DNA of 24,690 nt from Gemmatimonadota bacterium (GTDB lineage Bacteria; 4572-55; J002), in NCBI GenBank assembly GCA_003697105.1, contig RFFQ01000010.1, positions 1 to 24,690 of the forward strand, given 5' to 3'. Below are positions 8,401 to 15,524 of this stretch, one piece after another. The notes below the pieces were generated by a model. The model made no database searches. It was not told the origin of the DNA and saw only the letters and a program-made list of their open reading frames with translations. A program made the translations under genes and the position numbers. Each line of letters opens with the position of its first letter. Within the stretch, counting starts at the first letter, position 1.

Positions 8401-10591
8401 CGACAAAAATTTCCTCAAAATAGGACGAAGCCCGGATCAACAGCACCGTACCGATTTCATGAAGCAACCAATTGGTATTTGCAATAAATTGATCTACATT
8501 TTGCGGATTGACATCGGGCATCCCGATGATAGTCAGATCAGAATGCACGGATTCCAGTTTAATCAAGTCCCGAAAACTGCGCTTTTCAATGGCATTGTTG
8601 ATCACTTTTACTTCGGCGGGGATGCGATATTCTTCCAATACTCGCCCCATATTTTTGATGATTCGGGGAGTAAGGGAACTGTCCTCATTCACAATCATGA
8701 CCCGGATGAGCGCGTCGCGCCATTCATCCGAAACGCGCATAAATTTGACTAACATCAAAGATAAGCTGATATTATTACCGGAACCCCGCCACCAAATATC
8801 AATTTGCTGGCGTTTGCCATATCCAAACCGGTCATCATAATCAAGTAGTAAGAGATTATAATCCAGCTCGGTCATGGTGTGGAGCAAGTCCACAAAGCGT
8901 GCCGGATTACGGCTGTTGCGCACCCACCCCATCAGCACGGTATTGGGTTCAATTCCGGAAAATCCGTAGCTCCGCACAATCATATCAATACCGTCATAGA
9001 TGTTGCGGCAGGTTTGGCGGCGCATAAAAATGCCGGTAAATTCATCCGGGTCGGTCTTCAACGCTTGGTTGGATTTGGAAAAGAGGACTTTCGTGGTCGT
9101 ATCTTCAATGAGATCAAAATTGGAGAGAACACCCCGATTTTGTACCAACCATTTACCGAATTGCAACAAATGCGGACGTTTATCCGTGCCCCCACTAAAT
9201 AGGATCACGTTGGGCTGCCAGTTTCGTTTGTGAAGGTCACTTTGGTTGAGTTTGAACAGCCCAGAGCGAACCACCGTAAACCAGACCCCTGCCCAGACAT
9301 CCCCGGCATCTGTACCGAGTTCCTTGCGCTTGAGATAGAAAAAGATGCCGATCATGATCAGGGAGGAGGCAATCATTGCCACCACATCCAATAAAATCAT
9401 AAACAGAAAGCAGACAACCGCACCGACAACGCTTACCCATGTGGGAATCTTAAATTCGGGACGGAAATCAGGACTTGCCCAACTTTCAATGGCATACGTC
9501 AGGTTGAGGAAACCGTAGGTGGTCATGTAAAACATGGAGACAATGCGGGCGATCAGGTCTAATTCCCCGCTCCAGATAGCAATCTCGGCAATAATGGCAG
9601 TAAAAATGAGGGCATTTCGCGGTTCGTTACCTTCACCAAACCCGATTCCGAAAAGTTTTGGTGTCACTCGATCCATTGAGAGGGCTTGTAAAATACGTGG
9701 TGCTCCCAAAATGCCCCCCATAGCAGAAGAGATGGTCGCCGCCCAAATACCACCCAATACCAGCGGTGACCACCACGCAATTTGCTTAAGAATGTTGTAA
9801 TCCGTGCGAAGAACCTCGCCATCCACAGTTAGACCTAGAAAAATCGCCAAACTAATATAGATCACAAGTCCGGTTCCTACTGCCGCCATAGTGCCGACCG
9901 GAATCGATTTGTTAGGGTCTTTCAAATCTCCTGACATGGCAATACCCGCTGTGAAGCCCGTTACCGCTGGAAAGAATATCCCAAAAACCTCCGCAAAGGA
10001 GCGGGATTCTGCCGGCGCAAACAAATTCACGTGGGTGGGAACAAAATCATGGGAACCCAAAAAGATGGAAACGAGGGAGAGCGCAATCAACCCCAATACT
10101 AAAAATTGCGATTTTAAGGCAAGAGACGTGCTGATAAATGCGAGTGTCGTAACAACAAGCAACGTTAAAGAACCGGTGAGCCGCAAATCCGCTTTGGTCG
10201 TACCTAACGTGATGCCAAAAAATGAATCCAGTAGCGGTGAAAACGCCTCATTGAAACTTTCGGCAAAACCGACAATATACAGCGCAATACTAACCGCCGT
10301 TCCGGCATAAAGGGCAATACCCAATGCGCCACCAATGGAGAGTCCCAAACTGCGTGAAATGATATAATAGACACCTCCAGCTTTGACCCGCTTGTCTGTC
10401 GCAATGGAAGACACACTCAATCCAGTGGAGACCGAGATAATGTGCGCAATCAAAATAATCCCAATCGCTCCGATAATCCCGGCTTGTCCAACGACCCACC
10501 CGAGACGCAGGTACATAATCACGCCAAGGATCGTCAGAATCGATGGAGTAAATACCCCCGCAAATGTTCCGAATTTGTAACCGTTTGCCAT
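5444..10591 (-). CDS. SLC12-like cation-chloride cotransporter fused to a P-loop (AAA+/STAND-like) ATPase and winged helix
   Basis: 1715 residues in one uninterrupted frame. Residues 1 to about 425 are an APC-fold transporter of about twelve membrane segments, starting FGTFAGVFTPSILTILGVIM, characteristic of cation-chloride cotransporters. Residues about 440-725 match the SLC12 cytoplasmic C-domain, including IDIWWRGSGNNISLSLMLVK near 600 (eukaryotic SLC12 proteins have a similar IDVWW segment). Residues about 740-1380 are long amphipathic, coiled-coil-rich helices with no family I recognise. A P-loop ATPase follows: Walker A GERYSGKT (about 1422-1429), Walker B VFVFNDLD (about 1493), a sensor-1-like LNLNHYSYNF and GNPGVAL. 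The last 60-70 residues look like a winged helix (KLTRARLARILRRPPERWKQ). Ordinary bacterial SLC12 proteins end after the second part. There is no clear Shine-Dalgarno; the start sits against an octamer repeat tract. The next gene, mscS, overlaps it. Confidence 0.88.
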   Translation of the reverse strand: MANGYKFGTFAGVFTPSILTILGVIMYLRLGWVVGQAGIIGAIGIILIAHIISVSTGLSVSSIATDKRVKAGGVYYIISRSLGLSIGGALGIALYAGTAVSIALYIVGFAESFNEAFSPLLDSFFGITLGTTKADLRLTGSLTLLVVTTLAFISTSLALKSQFLVLGLIALSLVSIFLGSHDFVPTHVNLFAPAESRSFAEVFGIFFPAVTGFTAGIAMSGDLKDPNKSIPVGTMAAVGTGLVIYISLAIFLGLTVDGEVLRTDYNILKQIAWWSPLVLGGIWAATISSAMGGILGAPRILQALSMDRVTPKLFGIGFGEGNEPRNALIFTAIIAEIAIWSGELDLIARIVSMFYMTTYGFLNLTYAIESWASPDFRPEFKIPTWVSVVGAVVCFLFMILLDVVAMIASSLIMIGIFFYLKRKELGTDAGDVWAGVWFTVVRSGLFKLNQSDLHKRNWQPNVILFSGGTDKRPHLLQFGKWLVQNRGVLSNFDLIEDTTTKVLFSKSNQALKTDPDEFTGIFMRRQTCRNIYDGIDMIVRSYGFSGIEPNTVLMGWVRNSRNPARFVDLLHTMTELDYNLLLLDYDDRFGYGKRQQIDIWWRGSGNNISLSLMLVKFMRVSDEWRDALIRVMIVNEDSSLTPRIIKNMGRVLEEYRIPAEVKVINNAIEKRSFRDLIKLESVHSDLTIIGMPDVNPQNVDQFIANTNWLLHEIGTVLLIRASSYFEEIFVGIERKQPKLKDDTTPITEFQLPALIFPQNDALERALRQLAQQLEDLLRDYIDCYLKEMYGADQQLIGTINQLIQRTFTDLEKQVSTTERLRQQKVIPKIRNNFLFQARRILTEFKTDYLPDQKEMAEAGITWIFSQMTELAYRTPETLNVGYELERFAIQPEDSLRLKLFKWQKARLNPAKVITQDVRLRDLKIFYVETKGRHLFYQILQEFGVDSYQNLYQVQRLLEQAKSSLSVLDRHLQTDEFSPEVIAAEREKLKTLTAQTTASHQEKFNTCRHTLLRESRHILQRLIQDADRIDVNQFIRRQRRVPKSAQALRDQILNVPSLWLKNQYLVLNVLLTDLVLASLQSRMRMLVQKMMSELNQSVQKNISENFQELTADLEQLRTHLQEKTDYTLPVMPELRVDFDIQEAMDKLVAEIQEVTGELPETVEVMSGESLNMIENRQFDRIEVLTISLRRLVDYLIATEFVRPLQAVMAELPLKLSKALGTTSDVLRMVSLHLSDLEIDLETVYEATVQKITDGIRIIQSEREQIEKILNILNEATQRHLKQTFEKINLYFITHSTGVWGQYMQHQVDQAVPSKFQEQLEQLYRFGREVLVKLWYHQSRNLSRTRGTSPLETAGGKVESMLALVDTISPPKRILAALPFYYKQLFIGKPTISTEFWIGATAEIARAEQAVRRFRSGIAGGLAIIGERYSGKTALSLFIAHQCFDTRRVYRIDPPQGGSIELAVFETTVQHAVASELPYSDIFNTLPAHSVFVFNDLDMWWERSAGGMVVVNRILQLMTDYGDKYFFILNLNHYSYNFINALRNLDHLMLEVISCPPFDAEQLKDLILRRHRSTGLTFQLDGHDEKHLAEWKQARLFTEYFKYSRGNPGVALQAWIANIQEIQNETLIIRKPVTPDLKPLNLLEPDWILILIQFILHKKLTRARLARILRRPPERWKQDLTTLKRMGIVTENTYHILEINPFLHPYLVRKLKEMEVL

Positions 10592-10593
10592 GT

Positions 10594-10706
10594 GAGTTTA
10601 TGAGTTTGATGAGTTTTATGAGTTTGGGAGTTTATGAGTTTATGAGTTTATGAGTTTATGAGTTTATGAGTTTGAGAGTTTGACGAGTTTTATGAGTTTG
10701 GGAGTT
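10594..10706. repeat. Degenerate octamer tandem repeat (TATGAGTT unit) against the transporter start codon
   Basis: Thirteen exact GAGTTT hexamers occur from 10594 to 10699, followed by a degenerate GAGTTG. The steps are 8 or 9 bp, and the six copies between 10628 and 10673 are spaced exactly 8 bp apart. Read on the minus strand this is AAACTCAT repeated as the whole upstream leader of the transporter fusion, ending 2 bp before its ATG. No Shine-Dalgarno is visible inside it. Confidence 0.9.
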
Positions 10707-10733
10707 GGTAAGTTTTGGAAGTTCGTCACTCAT

Positions 10734-10775
10734 CATTACCCATCGCCCATTGGTCAGTGCTCCCATTCTTCATTC
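10734..10775. repeat. Degenerate heptamer-like repeat (CATTACC type)
   Basis: The plus strand can be divided into 7-mers CATTACC, CATCGCC, CATTGGT, CAGTGCT, CCCATTC, TTCATTC. They are only loosely related and resemble short tandemly repeated heptamers seen between genes in other bacteria. It lies between the octamer tract and the DUF4177 gene. No transcription signal is visible. Confidence 0.4.
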
Positions 10776-10784
10776 ATCCTTGCT

Positions 10785-11102
10785 TCATTGTCCGAGGTCT
10801 CGTACTAAGATCACCGTATGTACCATCATCTGTGGATCGGCAATCGCGCGTGCCTCCCAGACCAAGCTACTGTGCGAAACGACCCGCCAACCTTCTGCGG
10901 CATGTTGATTCAGCTCATCTTCCATGCGGTTATCCCGCCGGTCATCTCGCTTGCTCAGGGCGGCTTGCTTGAATTCCAACACTTTGTACTCAACCCTCGA
11001 TTTTTCAGGTGAATTCCCCGCAGAGACCCGTTGTGATTGCAAAACAGCCCCCGCAAGGATTCCGATAAACATTAATAGTAGTGTCCAGCGAAAGACAATC
11101 AT
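10785..11102 (-). CDS. Small secreted or membrane-anchored DUF4177 protein
   Basis: 105 residues from the chosen start. The frame is open to an ATG at 11195 inside pyrD, but GGAGG at 11108-11112 lies 5 nt before ATG 11102 (2 nt before the adjacent ATG 11105), so the short form is preferred and does not overlap pyrD. The N-terminus MIVFRWTLLLMFIGILAGAV is a signal peptide or membrane anchor. The rest matches the DUF4177 pattern: VEYKVLEF, then a charged helix, LNQHAAEGWRVVSHSS, and a terminal strand TVILVRDL. The function of the family is unknown. It follows pyrD by about 50 bp on the same strand and may be co-transcribed with it. Confidence 0.8.
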   Translation of the reverse strand: MIVFRWTLLLMFIGILAGAVLQSQRVSAGNSPEKSRVEYKVLEFKQAALSKRDDRRDNRMEDELNQHAAEGWRVVSHSSLVWEARAIADPQMMVHTVILVRDLGQ

Positions 11103-11151
11103 CATAACCTCCAAACATGATATAAAGTTGTCCCTAAACGGGAGAAATAAT

Positions 11152-12225
11152 TTAATGACTGGCGCCAACGGCATCACCAATTGATTTCCAGCCATCCCGA
11201 TCCATCAATTCAATCAAGCGCCGGCAGATGTTCCATACCGCACGGGGTCCTTCGTAGATAAAGCCCGTGTAAATCTGCACCAAAGATGCCCCTGCCAGAA
11301 TCTTTTCGTAGGCATCATCACCCGTAAAAATACCGCCAACCCCGATAATTGGGATAGAACCATCACTCAGATGATAAAGTTGGTGGATAATTTCAGTTGA
11401 TTTTCGGCGGAGGGGTTGCCCACTAAGCCCACCGGTTTGGGGTTCATCCAACCGGACGCCTTCGCGGGAGATCGTGGTATTGGTGGCAATGATCCCGTCA
11501 ATGCGGTGTTCTTGCACGACGGTCACAATGTCTTCCAACTGTCCTTCAGTCACATCGGGGGCAATCTTCAAAAAGATGGGTTTGTGTTTATTATTTTTTG
11601 CTTGAAGTGCGGCTAAAATCTGGTGGAGTTCATCCTTGTTTTGCAGTTCCCGCAGATTGGGCGTATTGGGCGAACTGACATTTACCGTAAAATAATCCCC
11701 AAACGGGTACAATTTTTCAAAAGAAGCGCAATAATCTTCTACCGCCCTCTCTAACGGCACAACTTTTGTTTTTCCAATATTGATTCCCAACGGGATCGGA
11801 CATGTCCTGTCCTGATAAAACTGCCGCAAGCGACGTGCAACCCGTGTTGCCCCATCATTATTGAAACCCATCCGATTGATAATAGCCCGATCCGCAGGAT
11901 ACCGGAACAGCCGGGGTTTAGGGTTACCCGGTTGTCCCTGAGCCGTCACCGTACCGACTTCAACATGTCCAAACCCGAAATGATGCCAGAACCGGATGCC
12001 ATGCGCATTTTTATCAAACCCTGCCGCCAACCCGACCGGATTCGGGAAATGAAGCCCGGCGAACGACACGTGCAAACGTGGATTTTGGTATGTCAAAAGT
12101 GGGTCTATGAGGTGTAACATGGGTGAAGCCGCACGTAGAAATGCCATTGTCCCCTCATGTACCACTTCTGGGTCAACCTCAAAAACAAGTGGACGAATAA
12201 AAGACTTATATAATAATAGCATCAT
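11152..12225 (-). CDS. pyrD: Dihydroorotate dehydrogenase (quinone), class 2
   Basis: 357 residues. It oxidises dihydroorotate to orotate in pyrimidine synthesis and passes electrons to quinone at the inner membrane. The N-terminal hydrophobic helix (LLLYKSFIRPLVFEVDPEVV) is the class 2 membrane-association segment. FMN-barrel motifs appear in order: NPVGLAAGFDKN (about 62-73), GTVTAQGQPGNPKPRLFR (about 92-109), NRMGFNND, NVSSPNTPNLRELQ (with the class 2 catalytic Ser) at about 180, FLKIAPD, NTTISR, GLSGQPL and IIGVGGI. Two adjacent ATGs (12225 and 12222) are both possible starts, without a strong Shine-Dalgarno. Class 2 enzymes imply a respiratory quinone pool. Length and motifs are complete. 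Confidence 0.95.
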   Translation of the reverse strand: MMLLLYKSFIRPLVFEVDPEVVHEGTMAFLRAASPMLHLIDPLLTYQNPRLHVSFAGLHFPNPVGLAAGFDKNAHGIRFWHHFGFGHVEVGTVTAQGQPGNPKPRLFRYPADRAIINRMGFNNDGATRVARRLRQFYQDRTCPIPLGINIGKTKVVPLERAVEDYCASFEKLYPFGDYFTVNVSSPNTPNLRELQNKDELHQILAALQAKNNKHKPIFLKIAPDVTEGQLEDIVTVVQEHRIDGIIATNTTISREGVRLDEPQTGGLSGQPLRRKSTEIIHQLYHLSDGSIPIIGVGGIFTGDDAYEKILAGASLVQIYTGFIYEGPRAVWNICRRLIELMDRDGWKSIGDAVGASH

Positions 12226-12276
12226 TAACTGACCCGATAATAGAGATATGTGCGAAAATTGGGTTTATGTAGCAAC

Positions 12277-12306
12277 AGTATAGGCTATTTGACGGTCAAA
12301 GATCAA
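12277..12306 (-). promoter_or_regulatory. Candidate pyrD promoter with an embedded operator-like palindrome
   Basis: On the minus strand TTGATC (plus 12301-12306), an 18-bp spacer and TATACT (plus 12277-12282); the predicted leader is about 45 nt. The spacer contains the perfect inverted repeat TTTGAC-G-GTCAAA (plus 12288-12300), placed where a repressor could block RNA polymerase. Both are pattern-based readings. Confidence 0.45.
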
Positions 12307-12407
12307 TTTTTTTTTATGAACCGTTGCGCCAAGTGGGTGTCATTTGGGGTATGAGCTGTGAAATGGCGTCTTCTCTGCGTCCATCCACCCCGTAAAGATC
12401 AAATTCC

Positions 12408-12436
12408 TTGACTTTTCAGGGGTTTGGGTTTACCAA
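12408..12436 (+). promoter_or_regulatory. Weak candidate promoter for the acyl-CoA dehydrogenase
   Basis: TTGACT (12408-12413), a 17-bp spacer and TACCAA (12431-12436). The -10 match is poor (3 of 6). It is the best candidate I can see in the 283-bp divergent gap shared with pyrD. Confidence 0.25.
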
Positions 12437-12495
12437 TTTGATGAATTCAATTGATCATAAATAATCAATGTCATTCATCCCAATAACATCATATC

Positions 12496-12503
12496 AAGGA
12501 GGT
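12496..12503 (+). promoter_or_regulatory. Strong Shine-Dalgarno of the acyl-CoA dehydrogenase
   Basis: AAGGAGGT ends 5 nt before ATG 12509 and fixes that start. It is the strongest ribosome binding site in the window and suggests high translation. Confidence 0.85.
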
Positions 12504-12508
12504 TTACG

Positions 12509-13648
12509 ATGCCATTTGAACTGACAGAAGAACAACGGATGGTCCGTGATATGGCGCGGGATTTTGCAGAAAAAGAGGTTGCCCCTCTAGCGCACGAGTT
12601 GGATGAGCAGGAACGCTTTCCATCCGAGACCATACCCAAATTGACCGAATTAGGATTTCTCTCCATGATGGTGCCGGAAGCATACGGCGGTCTGGAAGCC
12701 GACACGCTGAGTTATGTGCTGGCGGTAGAAGAAATTTCGCGGGCGTGTGCTTCCACCGGGGTTGTAATTTCGGTGCATAATTCGCTGTGTGCTTATCCGC
12801 TTTCCAAGTTTGGGTCGGATACCGCCAAAGCGAAGTACCTACCCCAATTGGCTGAAGGTAAATTAGGCTCCTATTGTCTGACCGAACCTCAGGCGGGGTC
12901 AGATGCGGCAAACCAGCAGACAACGGCTACTCTCGATGGGGATCATTATGTCCTGAACGGTACCAAAATTTATGTCACCGGTGGGGAACAATGCTCCTTT
13001 ATGATGGTCATGGCAATGACCGACAAAAGCAAAGGCACGCATGGCATTAGTGCCTTTTTTGTGGAAAAAGCATTTGAGGGCATTAAATTGGGCACAAAAG
13101 AGAAAAAAATGGGGTTGAAAGGTTCCGACACCATGGAACTTATTTTTGATAATGTGCGCGTGCCCAAAGAGAATCTGCTCGGTGAAGAGGGTATGGGGTT
13201 TAAGATCGCCATGATCACGTTGGATTGTGGACGGTTGGGTATTGGTGCCCAAGCCCTCGGCATTGCTCAGGCGGCAATGGAAGAAGCGATCAAATACGCC
13301 AAAGAGCGGGTCCAATTTGGCAAACCGATCAGCGAATTTCAGGCAATCCAATGGATGATCGCCGATATGGCAACCGAAATTGAAGCCGGTCGTGCCTTGC
13401 TTTACCGGGCGGCAGACCTGAAAGATCGAGGCGAACCGTTCAGTAAAGAAGCGGCGATGGCAAAATTGTTCTGCTCCGAGATGTGCGGACGTGTCGTCGA
13501 TAAAGCGGTACAAATTCATGGTGGCTACGGCTACATGCGGGATTACACGGTGGAACGGCTCTACCGGGATGCGCGTATCACCCGCATTTACGAAGGTACT
13601 TCTGAAATCCAGCGGCTGGTCATTTCTCGCCACATGTTGCGGAGCTAA
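12509..13648 (+). CDS. Acyl-CoA dehydrogenase (short/medium-chain, butyryl-CoA dehydrogenase-like)
   Basis: 379 residues, full length for the family. FAD flavoenzyme that introduces the alpha-beta double bond in acyl-CoA and passes electrons to ETF. The N-terminal helical domain starts FELTEEQRMVRDMARDFAEK. The middle beta domain has the FAD-binding YCLTEPQAGSDA (about 130-141) and GTKIYVTGG. The C-terminal helical domain has RVQFGKPISEFQAIQWMIAD, QIHGGYGYMRDYTVERLYRD and RIYEGTSEIQ, in which Glu362 is the expected catalytic base. Substrate length cannot be set from sequence; similarity of style is to short-chain enzymes. No etfAB or thiolase is nearby. The next gene follows after 38 bp on the same strand. 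Confidence 0.95.
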   Translation: MPFELTEEQRMVRDMARDFAEKEVAPLAHELDEQERFPSETIPKLTELGFLSMMVPEAYGGLEADTLSYVLAVEEISRACASTGVVISVHNSLCAYPLSKFGSDTAKAKYLPQLAEGKLGSYCLTEPQAGSDAANQQTTATLDGDHYVLNGTKIYVTGGEQCSFMMVMAMTDKSKGTHGISAFFVEKAFEGIKLGTKEKKMGLKGSDTMELIFDNVRVPKENLLGEEGMGFKIAMITLDCGRLGIGAQALGIAQAAMEEAIKYAKERVQFGKPISEFQAIQWMIADMATEIEAGRALLYRAADLKDRGEPFSKEAAMAKLFCSEMCGRVVDKAVQIHGGYGYMRDYTVERLYRDARITRIYEGTSEIQRLVISRHMLRS

Positions 13649-13686
13649 ACCAGAATTACGCATTCAAACTGAGAAGGGAAAACACA

Positions 13687-15039
13687 ATGAAACCAATCGT
13701 TACACTGATGATCATTACCGGAATCCTCTTGAGCGGAACGGGGCTTGGAAGGGCACAAAATAACCTGATGTTCTCTGGTGACCCGAATTCCGTGCAAGCG
13801 GGTTTGACCGGCGGCATGATGGGCGGTGTTGGTGTCTCGTTCATTGAAGATGATGACGGCGAGATGGAAACGTGGGTTAATCTTAATTTGCAGCCGGAAC
13901 TTCGCTTTGGTAAATTTGGCATTGGGCTTCATTTGGATCTGTTGGTTAATACGGCGCCCGATTCTGGAGAGGACGCCATCCGAACGGAAGATTTAGAATT
14001 TACCAAAATTGTGCGGTATCTAAGCTACGGTTGGAAAGGGTCGAAGCCGCTTTACGCCCGCCTCGGGGATTTGTCGGGTTATTCACTGGGGGATGGCTTT
14101 CTGTTTTATAGTTACAGCAACCAAATCAATGAAGATAACCGCAAATTGGGGCTCGCCGTTGACGTAAATCTGGAAAAATTCGGCGTGGAAACCGTGACCA
14201 CTGATTTGGGTCGTTTGGGCATTATCGGAGCCCGCCCCTATGTTCGTCCCCTCAAATTAGCAAACCTGAATGTACCTCTTTTAGACAAGTTGGAAGCCGG
14301 TTTCACCTTTGTGGAAGACTTTGACCCCGACGAAAACACCAACACGGATGATGAAACGATTGCCTACGGGATCGATTTAGGGCTACCGGTTATCCAGACC
14401 AAACCCTTGAACCTACGGTTGTACTGGGATTGGGCGACCATCACAGCGCAAGTGCCGCAAATGGATGGTTCATTTGAGGAAATTGACGGTGCGGGTCAAG
14501 CGCTCGGTACGGCAGCCACCTTTAATGGCTTGGGGTTATTGACCCTGAACGCCCGTCTGGAGCGCCGCTGGCTAGGTGAAAACTTTATTCCCAATTACTT
14601 CAATGCTCTTTATGAAGTTCACCGGGCAGAACGCGCACAGGCGTTGCAAACTGTCGAAGAAAAAAGCGGTACATTTGGTGAACTAGGCGGGGATTTCCTC
14701 GGCAAAGCCACCCTCAAAGGTAGCTACCAGTATATTGATGACATCAAATACAGCGGGGTTTTCCATGCGGAAGCCAGTATTCCAGATGCGATCCCCAAAA
14801 TTTGGGCATTTGCCGCCTATGATCGCACCCACATTGAGACCATGACCGGCACTTACGGGCTGTTCAAGGTCAACCAGTATTCTTTGGCGTATGTGGATGT
14901 GGGCTATAAACTTAAAGAGGTACCGGACATTATACTGGTGATGCATTACGAGTGGTCTTTCCGGGAGAATGAAGAAACCGGTGAAATTGATACTATCCAG
15001 AAAATCACCCCCCGTATTCAGGTTAATTTTACGTTTTAG
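13687..15039 (+). CDS. Secreted protein, probable outer-membrane beta-barrel, unknown family
   Basis: 450 residues. The signal peptide MKPIVTLMIITGILLSGTGL has a likely cleavage at GRA-Q (about residue 23). The mature protein has many short alternating strands with aromatic ends (LNLQPELRFGKFGIGLHLDL, YARLGDLSGYSLGDGFLFYS) and ends in IQVNFTF with a C-terminal Phe, as many Gram-negative outer-membrane barrels do. An acidic loop (DFDPDENTNTDDE) lies near residue 214. AAGGG about 8 nt before the ATG supports the start. The 38-bp gap from the acyl-CoA dehydrogenase suggests co-transcription, so it could be a channel for a lipid-like or acidic substrate, but that is speculation. I do not recognise the family. 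Confidence 0.8.
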   Translation: MKPIVTLMIITGILLSGTGLGRAQNNLMFSGDPNSVQAGLTGGMMGGVGVSFIEDDDGEMETWVNLNLQPELRFGKFGIGLHLDLLVNTAPDSGEDAIRTEDLEFTKIVRYLSYGWKGSKPLYARLGDLSGYSLGDGFLFYSYSNQINEDNRKLGLAVDVNLEKFGVETVTTDLGRLGIIGARPYVRPLKLANLNVPLLDKLEAGFTFVEDFDPDENTNTDDETIAYGIDLGLPVIQTKPLNLRLYWDWATITAQVPQMDGSFEEIDGAGQALGTAATFNGLGLLTLNARLERRWLGENFIPNYFNALYEVHRAERAQALQTVEEKSGTFGELGGDFLGKATLKGSYQYIDDIKYSGVFHAEASIPDAIPKIWAFAAYDRTHIETMTGTYGLFKVNQYSLAYVDVGYKLKEVPDIILVMHYEWSFRENEETGEIDTIQKITPRIQVNFTF

Positions 15040-15075
15040 GCTCGACGGCGAGCCAACACGATAACCCCTCACGCA

Positions 15076-15107
15076 AAACGGCGGCTGAAACCAATCAGCC
15101 GCCGTTT
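15076..15107. terminator. Bidirectional hairpin terminator between convergent genes
   Basis: AAACGGCGGCTGA (15076-15088) and TCAGCCGCCGTTT (15095-15107) form a perfect 13-bp stem with a 6-nt loop. T-tracts are short (three on the plus strand, four on the minus). It lies between the outer-membrane gene (ends 15039, plus) and the response regulator (ends 15144, minus) and can serve both. Confidence 0.8.
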
Positions 15108-15143
15108 GCATACCCCCTTACCAACCACTTTAATCCGTTTCAA

Positions 15144-15524
15144 TCAGTGGACTGTACCAAAAAGATGGTGGATTTCCTCTGCCATCTTTGTGGCAAAATA
15201 GGGCTTCTTCAGTAGCCGATCGATGCCCCATTTTTCTTTTTCCAGATCAAATCGAGACTGCGTAAATACGGCAGTAAACAAAATAATTTTAACATTCGGG
15301 TTGATAAACTCTTTGATGCGTTTACTCGCCTCGAAACCATTCAGATATGGCATTAAGCCATCCATGATAATCACCTTGATCTCCTGATCACGGGCGTACT
15401 CCACAGCTTGTTGGCCATCATTGGCAGTCACAACCTCAAAACCGTTTAACTCCAGACTGGTCTTCACCAATACCCGCATATCATTATCGTCATCGGCAAC
15501 CAGCACCTTTCCTTTGAAGTTCAT
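15144..15524 (-). CDS. Single-domain (CheY-like) response regulator
   Basis: 126 residues from ATG 15524, chosen because AGGGAG lies 6 nt upstream (plus 15531-15536) and because the receiver domain begins at once; an in-frame ATG at 15566 would add 14 residues with no domain content. Receiver residues are all present: acidic Asp11-Asp12-Asp13, phosphoacceptor Asp55 (IIMDGLMP), Thr84 (LFTAV), and Lys107 followed by Pro (KKPY). There is no output domain, so it signals through protein contacts. No histidine kinase is in the window. It lies just downstream of the giant repeat protein gene on the same strand but is separated from it by a terminator, so functional linkage is not shown. Confidence 0.9.
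   Translation of the reverse strand: MNFKGKVLVADDDNDMRVLVKTSLELNGFEVVTANDGQQAVEYARDQEIKVIIMDGLMPYLNGFEASKRIKEFINPNVKIILFTAVFTQSRFDLEKEKWGIDRLLKKPYFATKMAEEIHHLFGTVH

Noticed and set aside
8318-8752. 144-codon plus-strand open frame opposite the transporter fusion
   Set aside because: Antisense to a conserved SLC12 C-domain; no recognisable content.
10592-10710. Octamer tract as a CRISPR array
   Set aside because: Units of 8 bp without unique spacers and no cas genes; it is a simple tandem repeat.
10785-11195. Longer form of the DUF4177 protein starting at 11195
   Set aside because: It would overlap the end of pyrD, and the extra residues precede a clear signal peptide; the ribosome site at 11108-11112 supports the start at 11102.
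12899-13663. 254-codon minus-strand open frame opposite the acyl-CoA dehydrogenase
   Set aside because: It lies wholly antisense to a gene with full family motifs, and its translation shows no domain; it is a by-product of codon bias.
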